From assembly GCA_023459055.1 (NCBI GenBank), contig JAEWVR010000026.1, positions 1-64,000 of the forward strand: a stretch of 64,000 bases of DNA, written 5' to 3'. Of this stretch, positions 44,057-54,159 are shown one piece after another. Source of the stretch: Fibrobacterota bacterium (GTDB lineage Bacteria > Fibrobacterota > Chitinivibrionia > Chitinivibrionales > Chitinispirillaceae). The translations under genes and the position numbers were made by a program. A model generated the notes under the pieces. That model worked only from the letters and a program-made list of their open reading frames with translations. It had not been told where the DNA came from and made no database searches. How positions within the stretch are numbered: the first letter of the stretch is position 1; every line of letters begins with the position of its first letter.

Positions 44057-44821
44057 ATGGCAATTATCAAGATACCTCTTTTTTTGATCACGCTTCTTTT
44101 GTACATTGTGATCTCTCTTGCAGCCGATATTTTAGTTCGTAAAGAAACGACAAAACTTAAATGGCACGGTCGAATTACATCAATAACGTCATCTCTTGCC
44201 CTGAAGATACTTGGAATTAAGGTTACCGTGGTCAATCGACCCCGTGATAAGAAGGAGCTTGATAATGTTTTCGTAATTTCAAATCACCTTTCCTATCTTG
44301 ATATTTTAATATATGCCTCGGTTTTCCGGTCCTTGTATATTACATCAGTTGAGGTTCAGAAAATGTTCTTTCTCGGTTTGATGTCTCGATTGGGTGGAAG
44401 TTTTTTTGTTGAACGGCGTTCAAAAACAAGGCTGCTTCAGGAGATTGACAGGATTGCTGATGTTATCAAAAAAGGTTTTACGGTAACTCTTTTTCCCGAA
44501 GGTACATCATCAAATGGTGATACGGTACTACCCTTTAAAGGAGCATTGTTCTGTGCTGCCGAAAAAGCAAATGTGCCAATTATGCCTGTATGTATTAAGT
44601 ATCAGACAATTAACCGGCAACCCATATCACCATCAAATCGTGATCTGGCGTATTATTATGGCGATATCGAGTTTTTTCCCCACCTTATGAAACTCTTTTT
44701 CGTGAAACAAATTGAGGTTAAAATTGAGTTCCTTGAAAAAATTGCAAGTGGTGCACTTGAGCGTAAAGAACTGGTGGATGCCGTTTATTATGCCATTTTG
44801 AACTGCTACAAAAAACGGTAA
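44057..44821 (+). CDS. olsA: OlsA/PlsC-like 1-acyl acyltransferase
   Basis: 254 residues. N-terminal membrane span, then NHLSYLDILIY (an NHxSxxD version of the HX4D motif), FFVERRSKTR, FPEGTSSNGDTVLPFKGALF and PIMPVCIKYQ, the four acyltransferase blocks of the PlsC family. Position after olsB suggests it O-acylates lyso-ornithine lipid, although a role in phosphatidic acid synthesis is not excluded. Confidence 0.82.
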   Translation: MAIIKIPLFLITLLLYIVISLAADILVRKETTKLKWHGRITSITSSLALKILGIKVTVVNRPRDKKELDNVFVISNHLSYLDILIYASVFRSLYITSVEVQKMFFLGLMSRLGGSFFVERRSKTRLLQEIDRIADVIKKGFTVTLFPEGTSSNGDTVLPFKGALFCAAEKANVPIMPVCIKYQTINRQPISPSNRDLAYYYGDIEFFPHLMKLFFVKQIEVKIEFLEKIASGALERKELVDAVYYAILNCYKKR

Positions 44822-44909
44822 TCTGCTTAATACTACAAATTTTTAACTAAAGTTTTTCCTAAATTTTACTATATTAATAATAAGAGTTGTTTTGCAGGAG
44901 ATAAAGTGC

Positions 44910-45224
44910 ATGGAAATAGAATTTATCAGGAATAGCCTTTACGACAATCGTGGTGGATTTAATAAAAATAACGCCAGAAGTCGTAACGTTAAAAAACAGG
45001 ATGCGGTATCGCAACCTGTTGTTGTTCCATATAATGCACTTATGTTTGAATCTCTCAGTGCAAAAGACAAACTGGCACAGGAATCACAGGATAGAATGAA
45101 TCTGGTTCAATTTATCAACGCCATTCCCGATGAGGAAGTTAACAGGAGAATGAGAGAACTCAAACGTTCGTACAAAGATATCGAGTCTTCGCTAATCGAT
45201 AAACTCATTATGGAAGAACTCTGA
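44910..45224 (+). CDS. Hypothetical protein
   Basis: 104 residues from the ATG at 44910, with CAGGAG 8-9 bp upstream. Basic, polar N-terminus (NNARSRNVKKQD) and a helical C-terminal half (EEVNRRMRELKRSYKDIESS). No membrane segment. Not recognised; could be a regulatory peptide or a flagellar/motility-type small protein. Followed by a zinc-motif protein. Confidence 0.5.
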   Translation: MEIEFIRNSLYDNRGGFNKNNARSRNVKKQDAVSQPVVVPYNALMFESLSAKDKLAQESQDRMNLVQFINAIPDEEVNRRMRELKRSYKDIESSLIDKLIMEEL

Positions 45225-45302
45225 TCGCATTCTGGCTAGATAAAAGCACTAATCTTGTGCCTCCCTGCTTTCGTGCAATTCGCGTTATTCTGGAGAATAC
45301 AA

Positions 45303-45884
45303 ATGGGACTGACTGATGAGATCCGGAACGCAATAGTCAACAATGTGAGAATTCGTTATGAGACATCAGCCGATGAGTCCTCACATCAATCATCTCCTTG
45401 TATAATATGCAGCAACGATACCAAAACTGATAATCGTCTTTTTCTCTATGTAAAAGGTGAGGGACGTCTTTGCCCCGGTTGTGCCCATAAATACGCTCCG
45501 GAAAAATTTCGTGCCCTTCAGGAGTATAAGAGCCGTGATCTTGATGAATTACTGGAAAATAAAGGGAAATCAGTTGCATCATCATTGACCGCTGTTGAAT
45601 GGAAGGATATTCGTAAACAGCTTGATGCTCTCGGTGCGATTGCAGATGATCTTTCCAAGGGCGTTGCCCGGGGAATTGTTGAGGCTCCTGTGGGTCATAT
45701 TGGTTTACTCTACCTTGCCAAGGACATCGTTAAACCTGATCAAAAAGAGGGTGAGGACGAAAAGGACTACGAACTTCGGGTAAAAACATTCCGTATTCAA
45801 AAGATTCAGGAAAAACTAAAGGCTGAAACAATTGGAAGACTTGCAATACTTGAACGCTACTTTGAAAAGCTGGGACTCTCCTGA
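45303..45884 (+). CDS. Hypothetical protein with Cys4 zinc motif
   Basis: 193 residues from the ATG at 45303 with TGGAGA upstream (the frame opens at 45255). CIICSNDTKTDNRLFLYVKG and CPGC give two CxxC pairs that should bind zinc. The remainder is helical and charged, ending KAETIGRLAILERYFEKLGLS. No family recognised. Stop codon is 3 bp from the NUDIX start, so they are co-transcribed. Confidence 0.55.
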   Translation: MGLTDEIRNAIVNNVRIRYETSADESSHQSSPCIICSNDTKTDNRLFLYVKGEGRLCPGCAHKYAPEKFRALQEYKSRDLDELLENKGKSVASSLTAVEWKDIRKQLDALGAIADDLSKGVARGIVEAPVGHIGLLYLAKDIVKPDQKEGEDEKDYELRVKTFRIQKIQEKLKAETIGRLAILERYFEKLGLS

Positions 45885-45887
45885 CTA

Positions 45888-46406
45888 ATGGAATTTTTTG
45901 ATATTTACAATCAGGATGGCTCTCCTGCCGGCTATACCGCGAGTCGTGATGATGCCCACAGGCTTGGCTTGTGGCATCGTACGGTGCACGTATGGATTCG
46001 TAATGGTTATGGTGAGCTGCTGCTTCAAAAACGTGCGCTGACCAAAGATGTCTATCCCGGGTATTGGGACATTTCATGTGCAGGGCATATTGATGCCGGG
46101 GAGAGCCCCGAAACTGCAGCGCTAAGGGAATTGTCGGAAGAGCTTGGCGTGCAAAAAAACGAACGGGAGCTGGTGTATCTGTTTACTGTACAGCAGCTAT
46201 ATGATTCTGTCAATCCATATATCTGTGACAGGGAACATACCAGTGTGTTTCTGATTAAGTCTGATTTGCCGCTTGATACATACAGGGGTGGTAACGATGA
46301 AGTAACCGATGTGATATTTGTAAAACCGGAAGATTTAACAAATGGATCCCTGTCAATGCTTGCGGACCATTCTGACGAATACGCGAAACTCCAGCAGTAT
46401 CTTTGA
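45888..46406 (+). CDS. NUDIX hydrolase (IPP isomerase-like subgroup)
   Basis: 172 residues. GHIDAGESPETAALRELSEE followed by LGV is a complete Nudix box (Gx5Ex7REUxEExGU). The preceding HRTVHVWIRNGYGELLLQKR and YPGYWDISCAGH are typical of the Idi/YfcD-like subgroup; the exact substrate is unknown. Followed by an F1 element 4 bp after the stop. Confidence 0.88.
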   Translation: MEFFDIYNQDGSPAGYTASRDDAHRLGLWHRTVHVWIRNGYGELLLQKRALTKDVYPGYWDISCAGHIDAGESPETAALRELSEELGVQKNERELVYLFTVQQLYDSVNPYICDREHTSVFLIKSDLPLDTYRGGNDEVTDVIFVKPEDLTNGSLSMLADHSDEYAKLQQYL

Positions 46407-46410
46407 TATA

Positions 46411-46538
46411 CGCCCCCTAAATCCCACCTCGTCAGGTATTCCCAAGGGTCTCCCGCAGGGGGACTTGAAGAATAATAGACAAACGAGACCAAGTAATTTT
46501 CCATTTTCGAAGTCCCCCTGCGGGGGATTTAGGGGGCG
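46411..46538. repeat. Inverted-repeat element family F1, copy 4 (with left-arm insertion)
   Basis: Arms as in copy 1, the left one interrupted by the same 26-bp segment as copy 2 (24544-24663). Lies between the NUDIX stop and the convergent barrel-like gene. Confidence 0.9.
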
Positions 46539-46580
46539 CGTTTGGCAGGGTAGCGTGCCTTTCAGGATATACAGCGTGCA

Positions 46581-48089
46581 TTACTGTCCAAAATAATAAT
46601 TTACAAAGAGTGATAAGGATGTACCACCCCAAAATCGATGTGATCTTTTATTTCCTGAATTATCAATAGGTTCTTCGCCGGATGATCTTTTTCTTTCTTT
46701 TTGCTCAATTGGAAGAAGTTGAGTTGCTTTTAATTGGAATGTATAATGACCAATAGTTGCATTTGTGGTAATTTCGGGGGTTAAAACAACAAACCGTTTG
46801 TTAACTGGTTCTACGCTGACTGTATTAACGTATACTGGAATCAATACGACAATCTCCTTTTCCGAGTATGTCAGGTTTATGGTTGCCTTGACATATGAAC
46901 AGGAGATTGATGGAACAAACGAGAACATTTTATATTGTATCGTCCGGTGTAAATGAATACCGAATTCAGTGTAATCACCATGTACATCAGTGTATTTATA
47001 ATCAAGGGGTCTGAATACAGACCACGCGGATAATGCAGAAAGTCGCAGGATACCGCCTGGTGATGAGAATGTTGTGAAATTACCAGACAGTTCTGCACAA
47101 CTTTTACGGGATAATGCCAACCCTCCCAGCACTGAAACAGATTTGATTCTGACTGAATCAGCCTTACAAAATGTGAGTCTGTTTCTGTCAAAATTGTAAC
47201 TCACAATCTGTCCTCCAGTCATTGAGCCATTAACACTCCAGTATAATGAATCTGAAAAAGGCACCGATACACACATTGATCTGGAAATGCTGTAACGCTG
47301 CATTTCGATATCCTGAGGCATGCTGTTTGATGTCTCAAGAAGATCTGCGGTATGCCAGGATGAGCCCTGGAATTTCAACGATAAGTGAAGGATGTTGTCG
47401 CTGTAGTCAAGTGTGAGATCACAGGTTCTGTTAATTAATGAAACGGGAAAGGTTCTGAAGCTGCCGTTTGAACGAGTAATCATACGTGATACTGAACTGT
47501 ATACAGGCCCGGAAAATAGTGATAATCCAACATCTGTTCTGTTAATTTTTTTCTCAATAGCAAATGAATATATCCACGGACCACTGGATATATAGTTACC
47601 AAATGCATCAGCAATCTCATAGCGGTGTTCTATGTCAAGATCTTTACTGAAATGCCTGCCCAATAGAAGACCAATTTCTGAGTTGTTAAAACTAAATAAG
47701 GTTGATGCGGATAGCGTATGCTGTTTTTGCGCGTTGTCAAATGAATAGCGTTCAATGTCATCTCTGTAAGCTGCATTGCAATCGGTGAATGAATAGGATA
47801 AGAGATATTTACTTCTATTGTTACACCAGAGGATGCTTGTTTGTCCGCTATGTATCATTACTTGTGAATTGTAGTTGTCAGTGTCGGTCGTTTTAATTTC
47901 GCTGAGTAACGGGGCGAATGTGTATTGAAGTGCACTGGTAGTAACGGAATCAGTGGTTGCAGGTGGTTTTGGATTTGTGAAAAGATTATCTGTCAGCAGA
48001 GAAAATGATGCTTGCGCGACAGGTAATTGAATACAGAGAATAATGAATAGTAAACCGGCAATTGATACCGGTTTACTATTCGTGATCAT
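46581..48089 (-). CDS. Putative outer-membrane beta-barrel protein
   Basis: 502 residues from the ATG at 48089, giving the signal peptide ITNSKPVSIAGLLFIILCIQ with LPVAQA; a longer frame starts at 48140 and would overlap the upstream gene. The mature part is all alternating polar/hydrophobic strands rich in Ser/Tyr (e.g. RYEIADAFGNYISSGPWIYS), and it ends SLFVNYYFGQ, aromatic and polar as barrel proteins often end. No catalytic motif. Follows a lipoprotein gene by 22 bp; they probably form a two-gene envelope unit. Confidence 0.6.
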   Translation of the reverse strand: MITNSKPVSIAGLLFIILCIQLPVAQASFSLLTDNLFTNPKPPATTDSVTTSALQYTFAPLLSEIKTTDTDNYNSQVMIHSGQTSILWCNNRSKYLLSYSFTDCNAAYRDDIERYSFDNAQKQHTLSASTLFSFNNSEIGLLLGRHFSKDLDIEHRYEIADAFGNYISSGPWIYSFAIEKKINRTDVGLSLFSGPVYSSVSRMITRSNGSFRTFPVSLINRTCDLTLDYSDNILHLSLKFQGSSWHTADLLETSNSMPQDIEMQRYSISRSMCVSVPFSDSLYWSVNGSMTGGQIVSYNFDRNRLTFCKADSVRIKSVSVLGGLALSRKSCAELSGNFTTFSSPGGILRLSALSAWSVFRPLDYKYTDVHGDYTEFGIHLHRTIQYKMFSFVPSISCSYVKATINLTYSEKEIVVLIPVYVNTVSVEPVNKRFVVLTPEITTNATIGHYTFQLKATQLLPIEQKERKRSSGEEPIDNSGNKRSHRFWGGTSLSLFVNYYFGQ

Positions 48090-48111
48090 TTTCTTGTAGA
48101 AAAACAGTCTT

Positions 48112-49968
48112 TCAGTCAATGAAAACACTGAAAAAATCAATCCAGTTCTGTCGTGTAGTCATCGATGGGAAAATGCCTCTCATAGTGTAGTCGGTGAAAT
48201 AGGGAAACACTTTTGTGAGAGTTGCAGTTGTTAAATCGTTACTACTAAGCTCACCATAGAGGTCAATCGGCTGGTTGTTGTCGTCGAGGTACTGAACCGG
48301 CTGAATTGTAGTTGTACTGTCTAAAGTGATTTCGGCTTTTAGAGGAGTCTTGAGATAATATGTTTTTGCGCCATAGGGTGTTGTATGAATTGTATCGATC
48401 ATCGATGGTGGAATTGAAACGTTCACTGATGCATAATCTTCCGGGTAAAAAGAGAATCCATTTACAATAAACGTAGTGTAGGATGTAGTATCAAGAACAG
48501 AGCCGTAACGTATAATTCTGTCATTACCGGTAGGAACTCTATATTTTGGCCAGTAATCCCGTAGCGATGATGCCGGATTAGTAAAGAATTTCGAAAGATC
48601 AACAGTAATAGATATATTTTTGCCCTCGATGGTTTCATTAAAGGTGTAGGGTTGAGTAAGGATCTGGCTGATAAAATCCATTAACGATTCTGGTGATTCG
48701 AATTTTGCTGCAAAAGTTGAAGAAAAACCTTCTTCTATAAGTTCCTGACTGAATTCACTCATTTCCTTTGTAAAGTTATTGATATCAGTAGCCTTATACA
48801 GGTCGTCATCCTGATCATCACTTTCATTTTGTATTGAAGCAAGTGCACTCTTAATAAGTCCGGGAATCGTTTTTAGATCCTCATAAACAGCAGTGTGATA
48901 GTTTCTACGGATACTTAAGAAATTACTTCTTGAATAATTGTACGTATAGATATCATATAGATAACTCAAATCTTTGGAGGCGTCATAATAGTATGTTCTA
49001 TAAAGAGTATCATTTTTTAAAGAAAATGATAGCGTCCGTGATATACCATACTCGTAATTCACTTCCGAGGTAACAGAATCAATCCAGCGCATATCCTTTG
49101 AACCATCAGGTGCATAAATATCTGCATCATAAATCAGTAACATGGAAAATCCTGCGCGTGCAGTTCTCACTGCTCCTTCAAGCATCATGATATCACCAAC
49201 ATCCAGTTCGGTTACTTCGCCATCAACAGTGACACCAAGATTCATTGCGCTAAGATTTCTAAGACGTTGTGTTGCAGCAATTACCTCATTGAATTTTGGG
49301 ATAAGATCGGATTCTATCGCATTTTGGACATAACTGAGTGTAAGAAATCGCGGGAATGATGGTTTCGCGGTTTGTGCCAGGAGTACTTTGGGTGTTTCTG
49401 CAACAAGTGCCTGTCCTGCGAAAAGAATACCTTTATTCTTTAGTGTTCTTGACAGCAGGCCGGAACTGAACGAACTGCTTTTAGCAAGAGACCCGGAGCT
49501 TTTCTTTAAAAGTAGTGGTTCTTCATTGTAGTATGCAGCAATATCATTGAGATACCTGTCGAGTGAGTCGACTATTTTGTGCAATCCGGCACTGCTGTTG
49601 ATTGACATTATAGAAGAAACAATAAACCCGGCATTCGCTTTTACATGGGATGGTGATTTGTTTACTGCAGCTCCGAATCCTGCTCTAAGTGATGCAAAAT
49701 CAATTGCGTAGTAGTCTTTTGCAGATTCAATAGTATCAAGTTTTTTTACCCTGTTGATCAGTACATTAAACATTGAATCAATACCGGCATCAGAGGTGTT
49801 TGCGGACGTATTAATATTTGTTGGAAGATCGGTGGGTTTGTCGCCTTCGGTAATATTTATTGGCGGGATGACCGGATTATTATCCTTGGTATCATCTGAT
49901 GGAGAACAACTATACAAAAATATTGGTGCAATTGAGAGTACAACAAAACGCGTCAGGAATTTTAACAT
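48112..49968 (-). CDS. Large lipoprotein of unknown function
   Basis: 618 residues. Signal MLKFLTRFVVLSIAPIFLYS with Cys21 (lipobox LYSC), then a Pro/Asp/Thr-rich linker and a long helical-plus-strand body (e.g. ESPESLMDFISQILTQPYTF). No family recognised. GGAGG lies 6-7 bp before the ATG. First gene of the unit with the beta-barrel-like protein. Confidence 0.65.
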   Translation of the reverse strand: MLKFLTRFVVLSIAPIFLYSCSPSDDTKDNNPVIPPINITEGDKPTDLPTNINTSANTSDAGIDSMFNVLINRVKKLDTIESAKDYYAIDFASLRAGFGAAVNKSPSHVKANAGFIVSSIMSINSSAGLHKIVDSLDRYLNDIAAYYNEEPLLLKKSSGSLAKSSSFSSGLLSRTLKNKGILFAGQALVAETPKVLLAQTAKPSFPRFLTLSYVQNAIESDLIPKFNEVIAATQRLRNLSAMNLGVTVDGEVTELDVGDIMMLEGAVRTARAGFSMLLIYDADIYAPDGSKDMRWIDSVTSEVNYEYGISRTLSFSLKNDTLYRTYYYDASKDLSYLYDIYTYNYSRSNFLSIRRNYHTAVYEDLKTIPGLIKSALASIQNESDDQDDDLYKATDINNFTKEMSEFSQELIEEGFSSTFAAKFESPESLMDFISQILTQPYTFNETIEGKNISITVDLSKFFTNPASSLRDYWPKYRVPTGNDRIIRYGSVLDTTSYTTFIVNGFSFYPEDYASVNVSIPPSMIDTIHTTPYGAKTYYLKTPLKAEITLDSTTTIQPVQYLDDNNQPIDLYGELSSNDLTTATLTKVFPYFTDYTMRGIFPSMTTRQNWIDFFSVFID

Positions 49969-50440
49969 AAAATCCTCCAGTGTAGAAAGGGTAATAAATA
50001 ACCAGCAAAACTATAAATGACTTTGTGAAACTGCTTTTGAGCATCAATTGTTATTAATATATAATCGTGTCAATCAGCAATTCAATGTAATTGTCAATAA
50101 TAAAAGAAACATAATGGCAGTAAAAACGCTCAAAATAATTCTGATTTTCTCAGTAAGAATCAAATAGCATTTGAATTATACCCTGATGGAAGACACGATC
50201 CTTGCAAAACGTGCCCTCCCCCCCCCCTTGCAAAACGCGCCCCCTAAATCCCCCGCAGGGGGACTCTAAAAAATGGAAACAGGGTTAGTTTGGCTATTAT
50301 TCTTGAAAGTCCCCTACAGGGGATTTAGGGGGCGTGATTTGCAAGGGTGCGAGAACAGGGCATTGCTTTTCTGGCATATCAATGCATGAAATAACGTATA
50401 TTTCCATTTTACAATTTTTATCCCTTTCCATGGATTTTTA
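49969..50440. other. Intergenic region with an F1 element and a poly-C tract
   Basis: AT-rich leader of the large lipoprotein gene at the left, a run of ten C's near 50218-50227, and F1 copy 5 (50236-50334). No gene recognised. Confidence 0.6.
50236..50334. repeat. Inverted-repeat element family F1, copy 5
   Basis: Full element; the right arm differs slightly (CCCCTACAGGGGATTTAGGG). Partial sequence AAAACGTGCCCTCC just before it looks like an older, decayed end of the same family. Confidence 0.9.
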
Positions 50441-53368
50441 ATGCCAAGATTATTTGATCTTTTACCTGAAAATACTAAAAAAGACCTTGCCAACGAAGCA
50501 CGTAAGGCTTCAAAAAATAATAAATTACCTAACAATGTACATCAGCCGAAACCGGAAACTGTGCTAAAACAGAAGATCCAGATTCCAATTCCTGATTTTG
50601 TCGCATTTGATGTTGAAACTACGGGGCTTGATTTTAAATCAGATAGAGTTATCGAAATCGGTGCCGTAAAGTTTATTAACGGAAAACCGTCTGAACAATT
50701 CTCAACGTTAATTAATCCTGGTGTGCAAGTACCTGATTACATTACAGATCTGACAGGAATTAAAAATGATGATCTCGTTTCAGCGCCGGATTTTGGTTCC
50801 ATTGCACAATCATTTGTTGAATTCATAGGAACACTGCCTTTGTGCGGACATCAGATAGAGTTTGACCAAACGTTCCTCAATGAAGAACTGAAACGTATCG
50901 GAAAAGAAACAATATTCTCAAATCTTATTGATACTGCACTGCTTTCAAGAATATTGTTACAACCTATTGAAAGATATTCACTTAAGTATGTCAGCGAGCA
51001 TCTTGATGTTGGCCTTGATAATGCCCATAGAGCGCTTCATGATGCAAAAGCATCAGGTGAGGTCGCGATCAAGTTGATTCCTAAAATTGCCGACCTCCCG
51101 CTTAATGTGCGTCAGACAATTGCAGCCTGTGCTCCGGGATCAATGCTTAAGTCATTATTTATTAAATCGTTAGGTAATGTTCGGTATGCAGTTACCCTTA
51201 ACACTGACCATCACTTTCCCACGTATACAAAGCTGGGATTACCTGAATCATTTGTTGAAATAAACAAAAAATCTATTGATGAACTGTTTTCAGAAAACGG
51301 TAAATTAAGTAAAACGATTGATGCATTTTGTGTTCGTAATGCTCAGCGTGATATGGCGTTACAGGTTACCGACGCATTAAATACCCAATCAATTCTTGTT
51401 GCTGAGGCTGGAACCGGTACCGGGAAATCACTTGCATATTTGCTTCCTGCTGCAACATGGGCGTTTGCAAATAGTTGCAGGGTAATTGTATCAACCAGAA
51501 CCAAGAATCTTCAGGATCAGCTTATTCAAAAAGACATTCCTATGGTTGTAAAAGGTACCGGAATGAATTTTAAATACAGCGTTCTTAAAGGCCGGGCTAA
51601 TTATTTATGTTTAAGTCGTTGGAAAAAGCTGCTTTATGGTGAAGCTGGCAATATGTCGCCAAGGGAGCGGTTTGCAGTTCTCACGCTTATTCCCTGGGTT
51701 GAGTCGACGAAGACCGGGGATATTGAGGATCAGAATCAGTTTAATCAGAAATGGTTTGGGAAAGTCTGGAATCTGATCTCCGCTGAAAGCCACGAATGTA
51801 GCGGCAGACGGTGTCCTCATTTTCAATCCTGCTTTTTACAGAATGCCCGTCAGAACGCGCTCGGGGCGCATATTGTCGTTATCAATCACGCACTTTTCTT
51901 TTCCGAAATTTGTTCCGAAAACTCGTTTCTTGGAAAAATAGGCTCCATTGTTTTTGATGAAGCACATCATCTGGAGTCAAGCGGACATAGGTTCTTACGC
52001 GTTGAATTTGATACACATAGGACATCTCTGTTTATTGAAACGATCAATAATCTCTATCAGAAGATTGCATCTGTAGGAAATGAAAAGATCTTCGATGAGA
52101 GTGGAAAAAGTTTGCGTAACCTATTGAAAAATTTAAGAAAACGCACTCAGGAAGCACTTGGCGCAATAACACAATGGGCAAAGAAGACTAGTCCAGAGGT
52201 ACTTCCTGACTATCAGATTACGTATACAGAGAGTGCGTTCGAATATGCCAATGAACTGCACTCCTATCAGGCGATAGTCACCGAACTTATTGATCTTCTG
52301 AGAGTTATTAAACAGGATGTTTCTGCTCATCCACGAGCTGAGGATTTTGAAGACATCGGTGCTGAAATTCAAACCTGTTCAGAACGGGCATCTCAGTTAA
52401 AGGCTGATATTCAATATCTTATGGCGGCTAAAACCGAGGATCATGTATTCTGGGCTGAAGGGAATCATGATAAAGGCTGGACAAAATTATGTGGAGTACC
52501 GCTTGATATTGGCGGTCTTTTATCAGAGATTTGGGAGAGGTGTAGCGGCGCTGTCGTTTTTACCTCTGCAACGCTGTCTGTATCACAAAATATAGATTAC
52601 TTTAAACGTGGTGTTGGTATAACGCCTCATGAATCAAGAACTTGTACCGGAATTTATAAAAGTCCGTTTACTGCTAATCAGGCTATATACGGTGGAATAA
52701 AAACAGCACCGGATCCTGATAGTCCGGAGTTTCCTCGGTATGTTGCAGATTCGATCAAGAGACTGCATTGTGAGTTTGAAAAAAATATTCTTGTTCTATT
52801 TACAGCAAATTCAATGCTTAATGCTGTGAATGATCTGTTGAAAAATGATCCTGAAATTGATAGAAACAAGCTTCTTGCGCAAGGTTTCAGTGGTACCCGC
52901 AATGCCATATTGGAGCAATTTAAACAAAATTCAAAAATGATTCTTTTAGGCACCGATAGTTTCTGGGAAGGCATTGATGTACCAGGAGATGCATGTGAAA
53001 TTGTGATTATCCCACGTCTGCCGTTCCCTGTTCCGTCACATCCTTTAACACAAGCATTATCGAAACGGATGGAAGCCCTGAATGGCGAGTCATTCTTCTC
53101 CTATTCGATTCCTGAAGCAGTAATCAAGTTTCGTCAGGGTGTAGGAAGGTTAATTCGTTCATCAACGGACCGCGGTGCGCTGGTGGTGCTTGATCACCGT
53201 ATTTTATCAAAGGGTTACGGGAAACAATTTATCAGATCAATTGATTGTGATTTTAATAATTTTGGTGATATATCTACCATGGTATCTGAAATCAGACAAT
53301 TCTTTGATAATAAGCCGGATGACGGATTTAAAGAGACGGTTACCTATGTTCCACTGGAGGACGCATGA
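50441..53368 (+). CDS. dinG: DnaQ-type exonuclease fused to DinG-family helicase
   Basis: 975 residues. N-terminal DEDDh exonuclease: FVAFDVETTGLDFKSDRVIE near 53, CGHQIEFDQTFL, and HRALHDAKASGEVA. Then an XPD/DinG SF2 helicase with AEAGTGTGKSLAYLLPA, DEAHH, SATLS, GTDSFWEGIDVPGDACEIVI and FRQGVGRLIRS. Cysteines around the YLC...HECSGRRCPHFQSC region can hold the 4Fe-4S cluster. Such exonuclease-DinG fusions are common outside Proteobacteria and are thought to handle structured or damaged DNA. It ends in a 4-bp overlap with an LptE-like gene. Confidence 0.92.
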   Translation: MPRLFDLLPENTKKDLANEARKASKNNKLPNNVHQPKPETVLKQKIQIPIPDFVAFDVETTGLDFKSDRVIEIGAVKFINGKPSEQFSTLINPGVQVPDYITDLTGIKNDDLVSAPDFGSIAQSFVEFIGTLPLCGHQIEFDQTFLNEELKRIGKETIFSNLIDTALLSRILLQPIERYSLKYVSEHLDVGLDNAHRALHDAKASGEVAIKLIPKIADLPLNVRQTIAACAPGSMLKSLFIKSLGNVRYAVTLNTDHHFPTYTKLGLPESFVEINKKSIDELFSENGKLSKTIDAFCVRNAQRDMALQVTDALNTQSILVAEAGTGTGKSLAYLLPAATWAFANSCRVIVSTRTKNLQDQLIQKDIPMVVKGTGMNFKYSVLKGRANYLCLSRWKKLLYGEAGNMSPRERFAVLTLIPWVESTKTGDIEDQNQFNQKWFGKVWNLISAESHECSGRRCPHFQSCFLQNARQNALGAHIVVINHALFFSEICSENSFLGKIGSIVFDEAHHLESSGHRFLRVEFDTHRTSLFIETINNLYQKIASVGNEKIFDESGKSLRNLLKNLRKRTQEALGAITQWAKKTSPEVLPDYQITYTESAFEYANELHSYQAIVTELIDLLRVIKQDVSAHPRAEDFEDIGAEIQTCSERASQLKADIQYLMAAKTEDHVFWAEGNHDKGWTKLCGVPLDIGGLLSEIWERCSGAVVFTSATLSVSQNIDYFKRGVGITPHESRTCTGIYKSPFTANQAIYGGIKTAPDPDSPEFPRYVADSIKRLHCEFEKNILVLFTANSMLNAVNDLLKNDPEIDRNKLLAQGFSGTRNAILEQFKQNSKMILLGTDSFWEGIDVPGDACEIVIIPRLPFPVPSHPLTQALSKRMEALNGESFFSYSIPEAVIKFRQGVGRLIRSSTDRGALVVLDHRILSKGYGKQFIRSIDCDFNNFGDISTMVSEIRQFFDNKPDDGFKETVTYVPLEDA

Positions 53369-53859
53369 GAATCAGATGTTTGTTGTTAATCTCTCTATTA
53401 ACAATATCTTATGGCTGTATGTACAGTTTTAATGGATCCTCGTTGCCATCATACCTTAAAACAGTGGACATTCCGCTGTTTTCAAATAAATCATTACAAC
53501 CAAATGTTGCTGACGAAGTTACGCAGGAGCTTGGATCTCAGGTTGTCAGCTCTAATTTGCTTACGATTGTTCAACGAAATGGTGATGCTTCATTGAGCGG
53601 TACGATAACCTCATATGAGAGCAAGCCATTCACATATAGTACTACAGATGTCCGACAGGTTGATGTCGATCAGTATAAAGTTATCATTGCTGCGGATGTT
53701 GAGTTTGTAGACAACAAGAAAAACAATGAGTTATATAAGGGAAGCGTTAATGGTGAGGGTATCTTCAATTTCAAGACCGAGTCTGAAGAAACCGGTAGAA
53801 AACGAGCAGAGAAGGATCTTGTAAAAAGGATACTTGAGAATTCAGTTCAGGGTTGGTAA
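53365..53859 (+). CDS. LptE-like LPS-assembly lipoprotein
   Basis: 164 residues. Lipoprotein signal MRIRCLLLISLLTISYGC (Cys18), then YSFNGSSLPSYLKTVDIPLF, ELGSQVVSSNLLTIVQRNGD and the EETGRKRAEKDLVKRILENS end typical of the LptE/RlpB family. LptE holds LptD in the outer membrane for lipopolysaccharide export. The ATG overlaps the dinG stop (ATGA), so both are translated from one message. Agrees with the presence of lpxB. Confidence 0.78.
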   Translation: MRIRCLLLISLLTISYGCMYSFNGSSLPSYLKTVDIPLFSNKSLQPNVADEVTQELGSQVVSSNLLTIVQRNGDASLSGTITSYESKPFTYSTTDVRQVDVDQYKVIIAADVEFVDNKKNNELYKGSVNGEGIFNFKTESEETGRKRAEKDLVKRILENSVQGW

Positions 53860-54026
53860 GATGTTTCACGGGATTGTGGATAACTTGTTGGTGGTTGTGT
53901 TGACAACTTGTTGAATTGTGTCGAAAATCAATAGCTTATGACTTTCGCGCAAGAAAAAGTACTAATATAATTGTATGTTGACTATTTTGGTGTGGTTTTG
54001 TTTCGGGAGCACGCCCCATAAAAAAA

Positions 54027-54124
54027 CGCGCCCCCTAAATCCCCCGCAGGGGGACTTTAAAAAGGGATCAGGGCAAGTTTTTGTTATTATTCTTCAAGTC
54101 CCCCTGCGGGGGATTTAGGGGGCG
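54027..54124. repeat. Inverted-repeat element family F1, copy 6
   Basis: Full element in the 300-bp gap between the LptE-like gene and dapF, ending 36 bp before dapF. The rest of the gap (53860-54026) contains only AT-rich DNA. Confidence 0.9.
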
Positions 54125-54159
54125 TGGATTAGGGAACGTACATCACGGAGGTACACACG

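Noticed and set aside
50209..50230. Poly-C run as a phase-variation tract
   Set aside because: It lies in an intergenic repeat about 210 bp before dinG and not in a reading frame or obvious promoter spacer.
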